Shown here piece by piece: positions 54,683 through 63,197 of a DNA stretch of 64,000 nt (its first letter is position 1; every line of letters starts with the position of its first letter). Both the position numbers and the translations under genes were made by a program. The notes beneath the pieces are model-generated. The model was not told where the DNA came from, did no database searches, and saw nothing but the letters and a program-made list of their open reading frames with translations. This DNA is from Paenibacillus psychroresistens. Its GTDB lineage: Bacteria; Bacillota; Bacilli; Paenibacillales; NBRC-103111. The stretch is from the NCBI RefSeq assembly GCF_009728935.1, contig NZ_CP034235.1, positions 1,148,501-1,212,500 of the forward strand. The letters run 5' to 3'.

Positions 54683-54794
54683 TATGGGATCAACTTGGTT
54701 TGCTTAACAGCTAAGAAAAACTTTGGTATACTATAAGGAAGGTTGGGGATTAGTTGATAAAAAGATTAAAGCCAAAAAATGATTTTATTTTCCA

Positions 54795-54863
54795 AATTCT
54801 AAGTATAAGTTTTGGTACTTATACTGACCTTAGAATTCCGGACAAACGCCGTCTTAAGACGGC
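54795..54863. other. interrupted hairpin followed by perfect palindrome
   Basis: AATTCTAAGTATAAGT (54795-54810) pairs with ACTTATACT (54817-54825) and, past a four-base GACC bulge, TTAGAATT (54830-54837). Ten bases later GCCGTCTTAAGACGGC (54848-54863) is a perfect palindrome. Together they look like a folded RNA leader or a small mobile-element remnant. Confidence 0.5.
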
Positions 54864-54982
54864 ATAACTGTTTATCCTTGAAAATTATTTGGTGAAGAGG
54901 AAGTTAAAGAGAGTCTCGCAACAGTATTATTTCGAAAAGCAATTGATGTATAACTAAATAAAAGGATAAGTTGAGGTGTAAA

Positions 54983-56125
54983 GTGACTGAAATTCGTTTT
55001 GTTAATAATGAGGAATTAAAACATGCTGCTGCATTGTCAGACTCGATTTTTCGGGATTCTGAACAAACGTCTATGGGAGTTGCTTTCCCACAAATATTCT
55101 CATCAGGACTAAACCAATCCATGGCAGCATTTGAAGCTGGGAAATTGGTTGCCTTTATGGGACTTGTACCTAATATCATTAACATAGGTCGTTCTCAGCT
55201 CCAGGTTCATAGCTTGGGTTCGGTTTGCACGGATTCCGAATATCGTGGTAAAGGGCATGCAAGTTTACTATTGGAGCAAATTTATACGTTTATTAAAGAT
55301 TCAGGGTCTTCCTTGCTATTGGTATCGGGGGATCGGACTTTATATACGAGATCTGGCTGTAGAAAGTTTGGCGAGATTAAACACTACTCCATAACTGTGC
55401 AGGATGCTGAGACTATTCGTCAATCTAATGAAGGAAGCTCCGTAAACTTGAGATTATTTGAAGCAAAAGACGCTTTTGCCTTACACAAGTTACGGAAAAA
55501 TAATAGCGTTGCTTTTGAAGAAAGTCTGTTTGGCACAACTCAATTGATCGAGAGTGAAGCTGTTGCCAGCATCGCTAAATTAAAACATAAGTTATATGTT
55601 GCAGAGCTTGCTGGGAAAATAATTGCTTCTCTAATTGTTGCTGTTCAAGATAAGCATGCTTCAAAAGCGGAGCCGTTTATCGTAGAATGGAATGGGGTTG
55701 CAAGCGTGGCAGTTAATTTGATTGCTTATGCCATACAACAGGATTCCCTTGCGAAAATCAACCTATATTCTCCATGGCATGAACTGGACATGCACGAAAC
55801 ACTTGAAGGAGTAAGTCACACAACAATTCATAATTCTGGAACTATTAAGATTGTGGATTCTAAGAAGCTTTGGGAACAGCTACAGCCTCACTTAAATGAA
55901 AAAAGTCCTGATGCATCTGCTGTTGTTGAATTATTAGAAGCTGACGAGGCAGATACTGTCCAATTATCCGTCTTAGGGAATGTGATTCGACTAAGCTATG
56001 ACGAGGTTGTTGATTTACTATTTAACCCACTAGCCAATGTGCCTTTATTAAAACCATATAAATCTGTATTAGATCATTTATTCCCGATTGCGTTTCCTTA
56101 TACAGCGGGACTTCATTATGTGTAA
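54983..56125 (+). CDS. GNAT-family N-acetyltransferase (Eis-like, two-domain)
   Basis: The 380-residue protein has an N-terminal GNAT domain with the acetyl-CoA loop VCTDSEYRGKGHASLLL and a longer C-terminal half, like Eis-type enhanced survival acetyltransferases, ending in a region that may be SCP2-like. GAGGTG lies 4 bases before the GTG at 54983; a TTG at 54971 would include it. It is a single-gene unit and the acceptor is unknown. Confidence 0.78.
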   Translation: MTEIRFVNNEELKHAAALSDSIFRDSEQTSMGVAFPQIFSSGLNQSMAAFEAGKLVAFMGLVPNIINIGRSQLQVHSLGSVCTDSEYRGKGHASLLLEQIYTFIKDSGSSLLLVSGDRTLYTRSGCRKFGEIKHYSITVQDAETIRQSNEGSSVNLRLFEAKDAFALHKLRKNNSVAFEESLFGTTQLIESEAVASIAKLKHKLYVAELAGKIIASLIVAVQDKHASKAEPFIVEWNGVASVAVNLIAYAIQQDSLAKINLYSPWHELDMHETLEGVSHTTIHNSGTIKIVDSKKLWEQLQPHLNEKSPDASAVVELLEADEADTVQLSVLGNVIRLSYDEVVDLLFNPLANVPLLKPYKSVLDHLFPIAFPYTAGLHYV

Positions 56126-56166
56126 TCGTTAGATCCATTACAGAAAACATTTATCTAAAATATTAC

Positions 56167-56198
56167 AAGAGACACCTCAGAGAGGATGTCTCTTTCTT
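56167..56198 (+). terminator. terminator of the GNAT gene
   Basis: AAGAGACACCTC pairs with GAGGATGTCTCTT with a single bulged A, followed by T-rich sequence. Confidence 0.7.
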
Positions 56199-56314
56199 TA
56201 TATTTAATTTGACAGGTAACTTAGGAAGTGAGAGTATAATATTACCATTATGAAAATATCTCAATTTGAAACAATTTATATTTGAATGAAATAAGCGATA
56301 AGGAGGCGAATGAC

Positions 56315-56800
56315 TTGTCAACAACGCTCGATTTAAACCATGTGGAAGCATACAGTGAGTTTATGCAAGAAATAGGTCAGGAAATGAAACAATATTCAGA
56401 ATGCTTTCAAGGAAGCTGCCAGCTGAATCGTACGGAATTTACATTAATAGATGTATTAAGACGGCAAGGCTCGATGATGATGAAGGATTTAAGCACATAT
56501 CTAATGGACGTAAGCCTTAGTACGTTAACGCGACTTATTGACCGATTGGAAGCAGATAATTATGTGAAACGTTCAACAGATCCCAAAGATCGTCGTTGTT
56601 TCATGATATCGCTAACTGATAAAGCTGCTGCAATATTGGAAGGATACCCGAAGCTGACCTCCGAATTAGCGGCTGAAATGCTGAAAAGTCTAACTGAAGC
56701 TGAGCAGGCTACATTAATGCAATTGATTCAAAAGATGAGGCCACAAATAAGTAAAAGCAGGGGAGGGATTAAGGATGAAGCTGGAGCTTACAAAGCTTAA
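56315..56800 (+). CDS. MarR-family transcription regulator
   Basis: The 161-residue protein has a winged helix with MMMKDLSTYLMDVSLSTLTRLIDRLEADNYVKR and the wing DPKDRRCFMISLT. AAGGAGG lies 8 bases before the TTG at 56315, which I prefer to an upstream in-frame TTG at 56282 that has no such site. It overlaps the HD-GYP gene by 26 bases, so it may regulate its own operon. Confidence 0.86.
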   Translation: MSTTLDLNHVEAYSEFMQEIGQEMKQYSECFQGSCQLNRTEFTLIDVLRRQGSMMMKDLSTYLMDVSLSTLTRLIDRLEADNYVKRSTDPKDRRCFMISLTDKAAAILEGYPKLTSELAAEMLKSLTEAEQATLMQLIQKMRPQISKSRGGIKDEAGAYKA

Positions 56801-57758
56801 TGACAAAAAGGGTTTTTGTCCTGTTGCATTTAAAAAGTTTAGTTTTCTATTCTGGAGTTTATTTGGTTTTGCGGCTTTGGCGGCAGTTGCTTTAAATTTG
56901 ATATTTGATTCCCCATTATTACTCGGGCTTTATGCATACCCGATTATTTTTCTAGCTATGGTGCAGATTACATACCCGGCGTTTATTGGATTAGCGGCTG
57001 TTTTGTTGAGCACGGTTTTCTTATTCGCTTCACCTGAACCGATTTTATTAGCAGTAATGGCTTCTTTTGCCGGATTGATGCTCTTAACAAAGCGGGTCAT
57101 ATTTATATCTAATCGTAATTTTAAAGGCAAGAATGAGCAAGAGGATATGCTGCTTAATACTGTTTTCTCTTTAGCTAAAACAATTGATGCCAGAGATCAA
57201 TATACAGCTTTTCACTCCCATAATGTTGCTGACTATGCACGTAATATTGCTAAAGAGCTTGGTCTTCCACAAAGAGAAGTGGATTCCATTTATTTGGCTG
57301 GTTTGATTCATGATATTGGTAAGATTGGCACTCCGGATCATATCTTGCAAAAAGTAAGTCGGTTAACAGAAGATGAATATGAAACTATGAAAAAACATTC
57401 CGAGGATGGATATCAAATCATCAAGGATATCAAAAAATTCGAGGAGTTAGGGATAACTGACATGGTGCGTTATCATCACGAGCGTTTCGACGGAAAAGGC
57501 TACCCCCAGGGTCTAAAAGGCACAGAAATTCCGCTAGGAGCGCGAATTCTAGGGATAGCTGATGCGTTTGATGCAATGACTACAAATCGTTCTTATCGCC
57601 CCAAATTAGCAGTTGAGACGGCATCCGATGAACTGCAGCGTCATAGCGGTACTCAGTTTGATCCCATTGCTGCCAAAGCTTTTCTTAAAGTATTGAAAAG
57701 AGAAGGCAAGCTGCAGCAGCAAGAGGAACCGGTTTATGGCAACGTGCAAATGGCATAA
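56775..57758 (+). CDS. membrane HD-GYP domain protein
   Basis: Four hydrophobic segments in the first 110 residues precede an HD-GYP domain with canonical LIHDIGKIGTP and HHERFDGKGYPQGL motifs, so cyclic-di-GMP phosphodiesterase activity is likely. The 327-residue length fits. Its start lies inside the MarR gene behind GGGGAGGG. Compared with the soluble HD-GYP protein at 47723, this copy keeps the usual Lys in HDIGK. Confidence 0.88.
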   Translation: MKLELTKLNDKKGFCPVAFKKFSFLFWSLFGFAALAAVALNLIFDSPLLLGLYAYPIIFLAMVQITYPAFIGLAAVLLSTVFLFASPEPILLAVMASFAGLMLLTKRVIFISNRNFKGKNEQEDMLLNTVFSLAKTIDARDQYTAFHSHNVADYARNIAKELGLPQREVDSIYLAGLIHDIGKIGTPDHILQKVSRLTEDEYETMKKHSEDGYQIIKDIKKFEELGITDMVRYHHERFDGKGYPQGLKGTEIPLGARILGIADAFDAMTTNRSYRPKLAVETASDELQRHSGTQFDPIAAKAFLKVLKREGKLQQQEEPVYGNVQMA

Positions 57759-57771
57759 TTAGAGTATACAT

Positions 57772-58536
57772 TTAGGCGGAAAAAGTTTTTTTTATTTCCA
57801 ATAAGCTAGTTTCAGGGTCTGTCGAAGGGTTATATTCTAATCCAATATAGCCTTTATAACCTAACTTCTGAATGGCTTGGATGACATTAATATAATTAAT
57901 TTCCCCAGTGCCTGGCTCTAATCGACCTGGATGATCGGCAACATGGTAATAGCCGATTTGATCAAAATATTCTGTAATATTAGGGATTAAATTACCCTCA
58001 GTAATTTGCTGGTGATAAACGTCAAATAGGAATTTAATTTGATCATTGCCAACCTGCTCGACAATGTAAGCTGCTTCAGAAGATTTATTCAGAAAATAAC
58101 CTTTATGATCCAATAACGCATTCAAGGGCTCCAAGATTAAGGTCACTCCTGTGTTTTCAAGCAGGGGGATACTGGCTTGCAGCCCTTTAACTATGCTATC
58201 AATTTGCACCTCGCGAGATATACCATCTAACCCATCACCGGAGAATACGATTAGAAAGGGACATTTTAATTGCTTTGCCGCGTCTAAGCTTTGTTCCAAA
58301 TCGAGCAAGAATTCTTCTCTACGTGAAGGATCAACAAGCGGAATAAATCCGGCACACATGGAAGCCACCTGAATCCCAAGCTCGTTAGAAGCCTCAAGCA
58401 CCAATCCCAAATCCTTGTCTCTCCAGCCCCAGAATTCGAATGCAGAGAATCCCAGTTGACTAACCTTCTTAATTTTATCAGTAAAGGCAAGACTGCTTTT
58501 ATTAAATATTATTTCAATAGATGGAGAATAGATCAT
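57772..58536 (-). CDS. sugar phosphate isomerase/epimerase (TIM barrel)
   Basis: The 254-residue protein has LGFSAFEFWGWRDKD, TLILEPLNALLDHKGYFL, IKFLFDVYHQQ and GYYHVADHPGR, the pattern of hydroxypyruvate-isomerase/xylose-isomerase-like TIM barrels; Glu, Asp and His residues there should bind metal. It converges on the HD-GYP gene 13 bases away. No operon partner is adjacent, though the related enzyme at 52704 is 4 kb off. Confidence 0.84.
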   Translation of the reverse strand: MIYSPSIEIIFNKSSLAFTDKIKKVSQLGFSAFEFWGWRDKDLGLVLEASNELGIQVASMCAGFIPLVDPSRREEFLLDLEQSLDAAKQLKCPFLIVFSGDGLDGISREVQIDSIVKGLQASIPLLENTGVTLILEPLNALLDHKGYFLNKSSEAAYIVEQVGNDQIKFLFDVYHQQITEGNLIPNITEYFDQIGYYHVADHPGRLEPGTGEINYINVIQAIQKLGYKGYIGLEYNPSTDPETSLLEIKKTFSA

Positions 58537-58691
58537 GTAATCACTCGTTTCTATTAGGAAATGTGGATCATATCATTTTAATTATAAGTGTTGTTGAACG
58601 TTATGGACAACAAAAAACGGTTTCTAACAAAGACAAGTAATTCTATTTATTCTAAACTAAGAATGTATTAATGCCTGAAGAAAAATACAAG

Positions 58692-58729
58692 GAAGTAACC
58701 CACGGCTGGATAGCTACGCGAGTTACTTC
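58692..58729 (-). terminator. terminator of the MFS efflux gene
   Basis: GAAGTAAC pairs with GTTACTTC, with further pairing possible inside the loop. A T-run follows on the plus side and a T-rich stretch on the minus side. Confidence 0.55.
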
Positions 58730-58752
58730 TTTTTGTGTTTGAAAACATTCGA

Positions 58753-60165
58753 TTAAGCAGCATTACGGGCAGCTACTTGAACTGCTTTGCGGGCTGGAAG
58801 GAACCAAACGAGCACGACTACCAGAGAAACTGTTATAAATACAGCTGAACCCATTATGGATACAGAAATAGCGTGTGCAAAGTGTTGTTTTGAAGGTACT
58901 GCTGATCGGTTGACTGCTTCAAAGACTGTAATCAGAACAGCTAAACCCAATGAACTGCCAGTTTGCTGTGCGACATTAATAAGACCCGATGCGGCGCCTG
59001 AATCACGAGAATCTACATCTGACAATCCAAACGACGTGAATGGAAGAAACACCATTCCTGCACCCATACCCATGATTAGCAAGGGGATAAAAATTTGTGG
59101 AAAGAATTGAGAATCTGCTGAGATTTGGCTCAACCAACTCGTACCTATAATTGCGATTATCAGACCGGCGATTAGGACCTTTAAATTTCCAAACCGCGTT
59201 ATCAGCCATGGCATAAGATACATCATCCCGAACATCACACCTGTAAAAGGCAGAAATGCCAGGCCCGATTCAAAAGAAGTGAAATCAAGTACGTTTTGCA
59301 AAAATTGCGGGACAAAGAAAAATAATGAAAAATTACCGCATAAGAACAGGAATCTGCCGAGATATGCCCCTGACCGTTTACGGCTCGAAAACAGACGGAG
59401 TGGTGTAATCGGTTGTTTTGCACGGGCTTCGATAAACACGAATGCCACTAACAATACAACGCCAATACTAAGTGCAAGCAATGTCTCCAATTTACCCCAG
59501 CCATTTGCTGCAGCCTGAATAAAACCAAATACCAGTGCGGTTATTCCGATAACAGATGTTAATGCACCCATTAAATCAAAATGCCCTGTATTCTTCTCCG
59601 TTTCCGGTAAGTATCGTGGCACCATAATGAGCATAGCAATCCCAATCGGTACGTTGAGAAACATTCCTACCCGCCAAGAAATTAGATCTGTCAGTATACC
59701 GCCAAGAATAAGGCCAATACTGCCGCCTGCGCCGGATACAGCACTGAATAAAGCGATCGCTTTCGTACGTTCTTTGGCTTCCACAAAAGTCACCGCCAAT
59801 AATGCGAGCGTGGATGGTGTTGCTATTGCTGCCGCAAGGCCTTGAAAAGCACGAGTAATCAACAGAAATTCAGCCGATTGTGCAAAACCTACTAGTATAG
59901 AGGCGAGTGTAAATAAAGCAATACCTACGCTAAACATTCGCCTTCGCCCTAGAATATCACCCGCTCTCGCGCCAAGCAGCAATAGCCCCCCAAAAGCTAA
60001 AATATAGGCATTTTGCACCCATGTTAAATTAGCAGTCGTTATATGAAGGGTACGACCGATTTCAGGCAGTGCCGTTACCATAATGGCCGAGTCAAGCACA
60101 ACCATAAGCTGGCATGCAATGATAATGGTCAGAATAATTCGTTTAGTCTTATTGATACTAATCAT
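58753..60165 (-). CDS. MFS drug efflux transporter, DHA2 family
   Basis: The 470-residue protein has about 14 membrane segments and opens with VVLDSAIMVTALPEIGRTLHI followed by WVQNAYILAFGGLLLLGARAGDILGRRRMF, typical of EmrB/QacA-type proton-coupled multidrug exporters. Its promoter region faces the TetR gene, which suggests TetR represses it. Substrate is unknown. Confidence 0.9.
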   Translation of the reverse strand: MISINKTKRIILTIIIACQLMVVLDSAIMVTALPEIGRTLHITTANLTWVQNAYILAFGGLLLLGARAGDILGRRRMFSVGIALFTLASILVGFAQSAEFLLITRAFQGLAAAIATPSTLALLAVTFVEAKERTKAIALFSAVSGAGGSIGLILGGILTDLISWRVGMFLNVPIGIAMLIMVPRYLPETEKNTGHFDLMGALTSVIGITALVFGFIQAAANGWGKLETLLALSIGVVLLVAFVFIEARAKQPITPLRLFSSRKRSGAYLGRFLFLCGNFSLFFFVPQFLQNVLDFTSFESGLAFLPFTGVMFGMMYLMPWLITRFGNLKVLIAGLIIAIIGTSWLSQISADSQFFPQIFIPLLIMGMGAGMVFLPFTSFGLSDVDSRDSGAASGLINVAQQTGSSLGLAVLITVFEAVNRSAVPSKQHFAHAISVSIMGSAVFITVSLVVVLVWFLPARKAVQVAARNAA

Positions 60166-60197
60166 CCTTTCGTGTGTAGATCGAGTTGATGATTAGA

Positions 60198-60226
60198 ATC
60201 ATAGCACACGTTTTAATCAAAGTAAA
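60198..60226 (-). promoter_or_regulatory. promoter of the efflux gene with inverted repeat
   Basis: On the minus strand TTTACT (60226-60221) and TATGAT (60203-60198) are 17 bases apart. AAAGT and ACTTT arms flank AAAC at the -35 box and may be part of a TetR operator. Confidence 0.5.
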
Positions 60227-60259
60227 CACTTTACATACTTTTTGTCTATTATGTAGTTA

Positions 60260-60289
60260 TTGTGTTTTTATTTGTTAATTATGTATAAT
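60260..60289 (+). promoter_or_regulatory. promoter of the TetR gene
   Basis: TTGTGT (60260-60265) and TATAAT (60284-60289) are 18 bases apart, 30 bases before the TetR start. Confidence 0.5.
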
Positions 60290-60318
60290 AAGAAGGAGAG
60301 TTTGCAGGAGGGGATCTA

Positions 60319-60987
60319 ATGAATATGATTTTAGATAGCCAAAAAGAAATAACAAAAAGTAAATTACTGAAAAAGTTACTCTCGTCTGTTACGGTGGATG
60401 GTTTCCAGCATTTGCGGATGGATGACATTGCTAAGAATATGGCTGTAAGCAGAGCCACCATGTATAAACACTTTTCTTCGAAAGAAGAAGTTATCGAGGG
60501 CGTTGTGCGAATTTTTATAGATTATTTAGAAAAGCTGGAGGATCCAACTAAAGAAGATGGCGAAAAAATGTTCGGAATGTGGTTTCAAAAATTATTTGAG
60601 CAGTCGGTGAATCTTGTCGGCAGGATCACAGACGTATTTCTCAAGGATCTTCAAGTGACTTTTCCAGATTTATACGATACTCTAAAAAGCACATTGAATA
60701 AGCGCGAAAAGATGACCCTTGAATTTTACCAGGATGGAAAAAACAAAGGTATTTTTAATCCAATCAATGAGAAATTCATTTTACTCCAAGACAATATTTT
60801 GCTGCGAGAGATTATGGATATTAAGTTTTTACTCTATAACCAAATGTCCATCCAACAAGCTCTCAATGACTATTATGAGTTTAAAAAAATACAATTATTC
60901 AAAGCGGAAAAGCTGTCGATTGTAGATGATGCAATCATAAAGCCAATCATAGAGCACGTGGTTGAAAAGTTTAATCGGTCCTTGTAA
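60319..60987 (+). CDS. TetR-family transcription regulator
   Basis: The N-terminal helix-turn-helix spans about residues 12-58, with MDDIAKNMAVSRATMYKHFSSKEEVI. The C-terminal 160 residues should bind a ligand. The 222-residue length is typical. AGGAGGGG lies upstream of the ATG. The gene is divergent from the DHA2 exporter, its probable target. Confidence 0.9.
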   Translation: MNMILDSQKEITKSKLLKKLLSSVTVDGFQHLRMDDIAKNMAVSRATMYKHFSSKEEVIEGVVRIFIDYLEKLEDPTKEDGEKMFGMWFQKLFEQSVNLVGRITDVFLKDLQVTFPDLYDTLKSTLNKREKMTLEFYQDGKNKGIFNPINEKFILLQDNILLREIMDIKFLLYNQMSIQQALNDYYEFKKIQLFKAEKLSIVDDAIIKPIIEHVVEKFNRSL

Positions 60988-61020
60988 AGGACTTGCTAAT
61001 AATTAACTTCTACCCTATAA

Positions 61021-61038
61021 TGATAATGATTATCATTA
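61021..61038. promoter_or_regulatory. Fur box
   Basis: TGATAATGATTATCATTA is close to the 19-bp Fur consensus built of GATAAT units. It lies 21 bases before the siderophore-binding protein gene and implies iron repression. Confidence 0.8.
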
Positions 61039-61058
61039 TTAATTACGGGGGAACTTAG

Positions 61059-62105
61059 ATGAAGCAGGTTAGAAGCAAGTCAGCAAGAAGTTTTTATGTA
61101 TTAATTGTATTAATAGGATTATTGGTATTGTCAGCATGCGGCAATAGCAGCAAGACAGCTGAATCTGCAGCACCTGCAGCATCTGTTACACCAGCTGAAT
61201 CTATTGCTGCTTCCGCCACACCTGCTGCTTCAGTAACACCTGAGGCAACAAGCTCAGCTTCAGCAAATGAAACGAAGATCTACAAGGACACTAGCGGTGA
61301 AGTTACGATTCCGAAGAATCCTCAACGAATTGTTGAATTGACAGGCAGCTATTCCGGCAATCTGCTTGTGCTTGGCATTAAGCCTATTGGCTTAACGCAG
61401 TCTGCATTAGACAATCCTTATTTTAAAGGAAAAGTGGACGGGATCCAAAGCATAGGTGACGGTTCCTCTTATGAAAAAGTCTTGAATTTGGCACCGGACT
61501 TGATTATTAGCTGGAACTTTATGGATGAAGCTATATATGAGAAGTTTTCCAAAATTGCTCCTGTTGTGCGCCTTGAATATGGAAAGTATAATTATCGTGA
61601 TCTGCTAGTAGAATTTGGGAAAATAACTGGTAAAGAGCAGCAAGCACAGGAATGGTTAGATGCATGGAATAAGAAAATTGCGGATTACTTACCTAAAATC
61701 CAAGATGTGGTCGGGGATAAAACGGTTTCCATTCTACAGCCGTTTGCTAAGGGTATCTACGCATTTGGAGATAACTATGCCAGAGGCGGAGAAATCTTAT
61801 ATGGAGATTTCAAGCTAAAGGCCCCTAAAATTATTCAAGAAAAAGCGATAGATACGCATACTGGTTATGCTGAGTTTTTACTTGAATTGCTGCCTGAATA
61901 TGCGGGAGATTTTATGTTTACGAGTAATTGGGGATGGGATGATTCAGATCCTAAAACCGTATATGACAGCAGCCTGTGGAAAAACCTTCCTGCTGTGAAG
62001 GATAATCGAGTATATCAAATCGATCCTTTAGGTTCCTATTTTAATGATCCAATTTCATTGGAAGCACATCTCGATTTAATCGTTAAAGGCTTTTTGGGAG
62101 AATAA
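61059..62105 (+). CDS. iron-siderophore ABC transporter binding lipoprotein
   Basis: A type II signal peptide ends at LSAC (Cys about residue 27), followed by an Ala/Ser/Thr tether and a FecB/FhuD-type domain beginning IPKNPQRIVELTGSYSGNLLVLGIKPIG. The Fur box just upstream supports an iron role. No permease or ATPase gene adjoins it, so it must share a transporter encoded elsewhere. The 348-residue length is usual. Confidence 0.9.
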   Translation: MKQVRSKSARSFYVLIVLIGLLVLSACGNSSKTAESAAPAASVTPAESIAASATPAASVTPEATSSASANETKIYKDTSGEVTIPKNPQRIVELTGSYSGNLLVLGIKPIGLTQSALDNPYFKGKVDGIQSIGDGSSYEKVLNLAPDLIISWNFMDEAIYEKFSKIAPVVRLEYGKYNYRDLLVEFGKITGKEQQAQEWLDAWNKKIADYLPKIQDVVGDKTVSILQPFAKGIYAFGDNYARGGEILYGDFKLKAPKIIQEKAIDTHTGYAEFLLELLPEYAGDFMFTSNWGWDDSDPKTVYDSSLWKNLPAVKDNRVYQIDPLGSYFNDPISLEAHLDLIVKGFLGE

Positions 62106-62108
62106 AGA

Positions 62109-62155
62109 TAAGGACGGTTTTCCATTCAAGCAACAAATGGGAAATCGTCCTTTTT
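62109..62155 (+). terminator. terminator of the siderophore-binding gene
   Basis: AAGGACGGTTTTCCATT pairs with AAATGGGAAATCGTCCTT with two mismatches or wobbles, followed by TTTTT. Confidence 0.75.
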
Positions 62156-62178
62156 GCAATACTCTATATTAAGCAGCT

Positions 62179-62532
62179 TTATTTATAATTACGGATCGAA
62201 CGGTTATTGAGTATCGACTTAGCGGAGCCAGCTTTAGCTACGTCAATTAAGCAGTTAGCGAGCGTTGCGGCATCAACGCTAAAGTCATCCGTAAAACGGT
62301 CTACAACCGAAGCAATCGGCACAAAAAGTGTAGGGATGAGAGGTCGTTTCTGCCCGGGATACGCGGGTCGAATAAAGGCAGGTCGAAAATTAATAACGTT
62401 TGGACTTAATTTTGCAAGTTCTTTTTCTGTGCGTCCCTTAATCTTGCCATAAAGAGACGTACTTTTCTCTTCTTGGTCAGCAGCACGGCCGCTAAGGAAG
62501 CAAAATCTCATATTGGGATTAACTGCTAGCAT
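62179..62532 (-). pseudogene. C-terminal fragment of an NAD(P)-binding epimerase-like protein
   Basis: The 117 residues beginning MLAVNPNMRFCFLSGRAADQ and EKSTSLYGKIKGRTEKEL match the second half of NmrA/YbjT-type oxidoreductases of about 215-220 residues. The N-terminal Rossmann half with its Gly-rich motif is missing: a TAA directly precedes the ATG in frame. No ribosome site is visible. It looks like a decayed gene whose 5' end was lost at the junction near 62530. Confidence 0.65.
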
Positions 62533-62555
62533 TTAGAATCAAGGCGACCACAGAT

Positions 62556-63017
62556 TTGGATGGGATGCAGAAATTATATGTAGAGGCTGCTAGATGGATT
62601 AGCTCCTCGCAAGGTATTAATCAATGGAATGAAGCTACATTTACTCAGGATTATTTGGAACAATTTATTAGTGGGAATGACGTATTTGTTGCTTATTTAG
62701 AGGATGAGCTTGTTGGCTGTTTCTCTGTCCATTGGGAATATGAAGACATATGGAAAGAGCAGTTTCATGAGAATGCTGGTTACGTTCACAGACTAGCGGT
62801 ATCGCGCAAATATAAAGGGCGGGGTTTTGGGGGCCATTTTCTGATTTGGGCGGAAACCTACATTAGAAACAAAGGTAAGGGATGGTTAAGATTGGATTGT
62901 ATGGCGGACAACCCCTCGTTGAATCGATACTATCTTAGTCAAGGATTTATTTTTAAGGGAAGATATGACGATCAAGGCTGGAGTGCAAGCTTATACGAGC
63001 TTGAAATTAAAGATTAG
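62556..63017 (+). CDS. GNAT-family acetyltransferase, probably truncated at the 5' end
   Basis: The domain has VHRLAVSRKYKGRGFGGHFLIWAE with the acetyl-CoA loop, and CMADNPSLNRYYLSQGF near the end, so the core is intact. The start is doubtful: the listed TTG has no ribosome site, while the frame is open upstream to a TAA at 62520 and reads FRIKATTDLDGMQ, which resembles the natural N-terminus of such proteins without its initiator. The loss coincides with the truncated gene on the other strand. It may be unexpressed. Confidence 0.6.
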   Translation: MDGMQKLYVEAARWISSSQGINQWNEATFTQDYLEQFISGNDVFVAYLEDELVGCFSVHWEYEDIWKEQFHENAGYVHRLAVSRKYKGRGFGGHFLIWAETYIRNKGKGWLRLDCMADNPSLNRYYLSQGFIFKGRYDDQGWSASLYELEIKD

Positions 63018-63129
63018 GCATATATGGAAAAGCCGCACAGCCGATTACCCTTGTGTTATATTAAGTATGGGCGTATAAACTTAAATTAAATGATACAGAA
63101 TTGTTATTTTTATCATTTTAATTAAATTA

Positions 63130-63158
63130 TTGACACAGTTGATACAAGGTTATATGAT
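63130..63158 (+). promoter_or_regulatory. sigma-A-like promoter of the 63198 gene
   Basis: TTGACA and TATGAT are separated by 17 bases, about 40 bases before the sensor gene. Confidence 0.6.
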
Positions 63159-63197
63159 TGTCACAAACCCAAAAATGAATCGGAAGTGTCCGTATAC

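Larger units (their letters stand above)
54558..54982. other. non-coding region with three structured elements
   Basis: This 425-base gap has a terminator-like hairpin (54631-54680), a long interrupted hairpin (54795-54837), and a perfect 16-bp palindrome (54848-54863). No open frame of note is present. The last two elements precede the GNAT gene and may belong to its leader. Confidence 0.65.
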
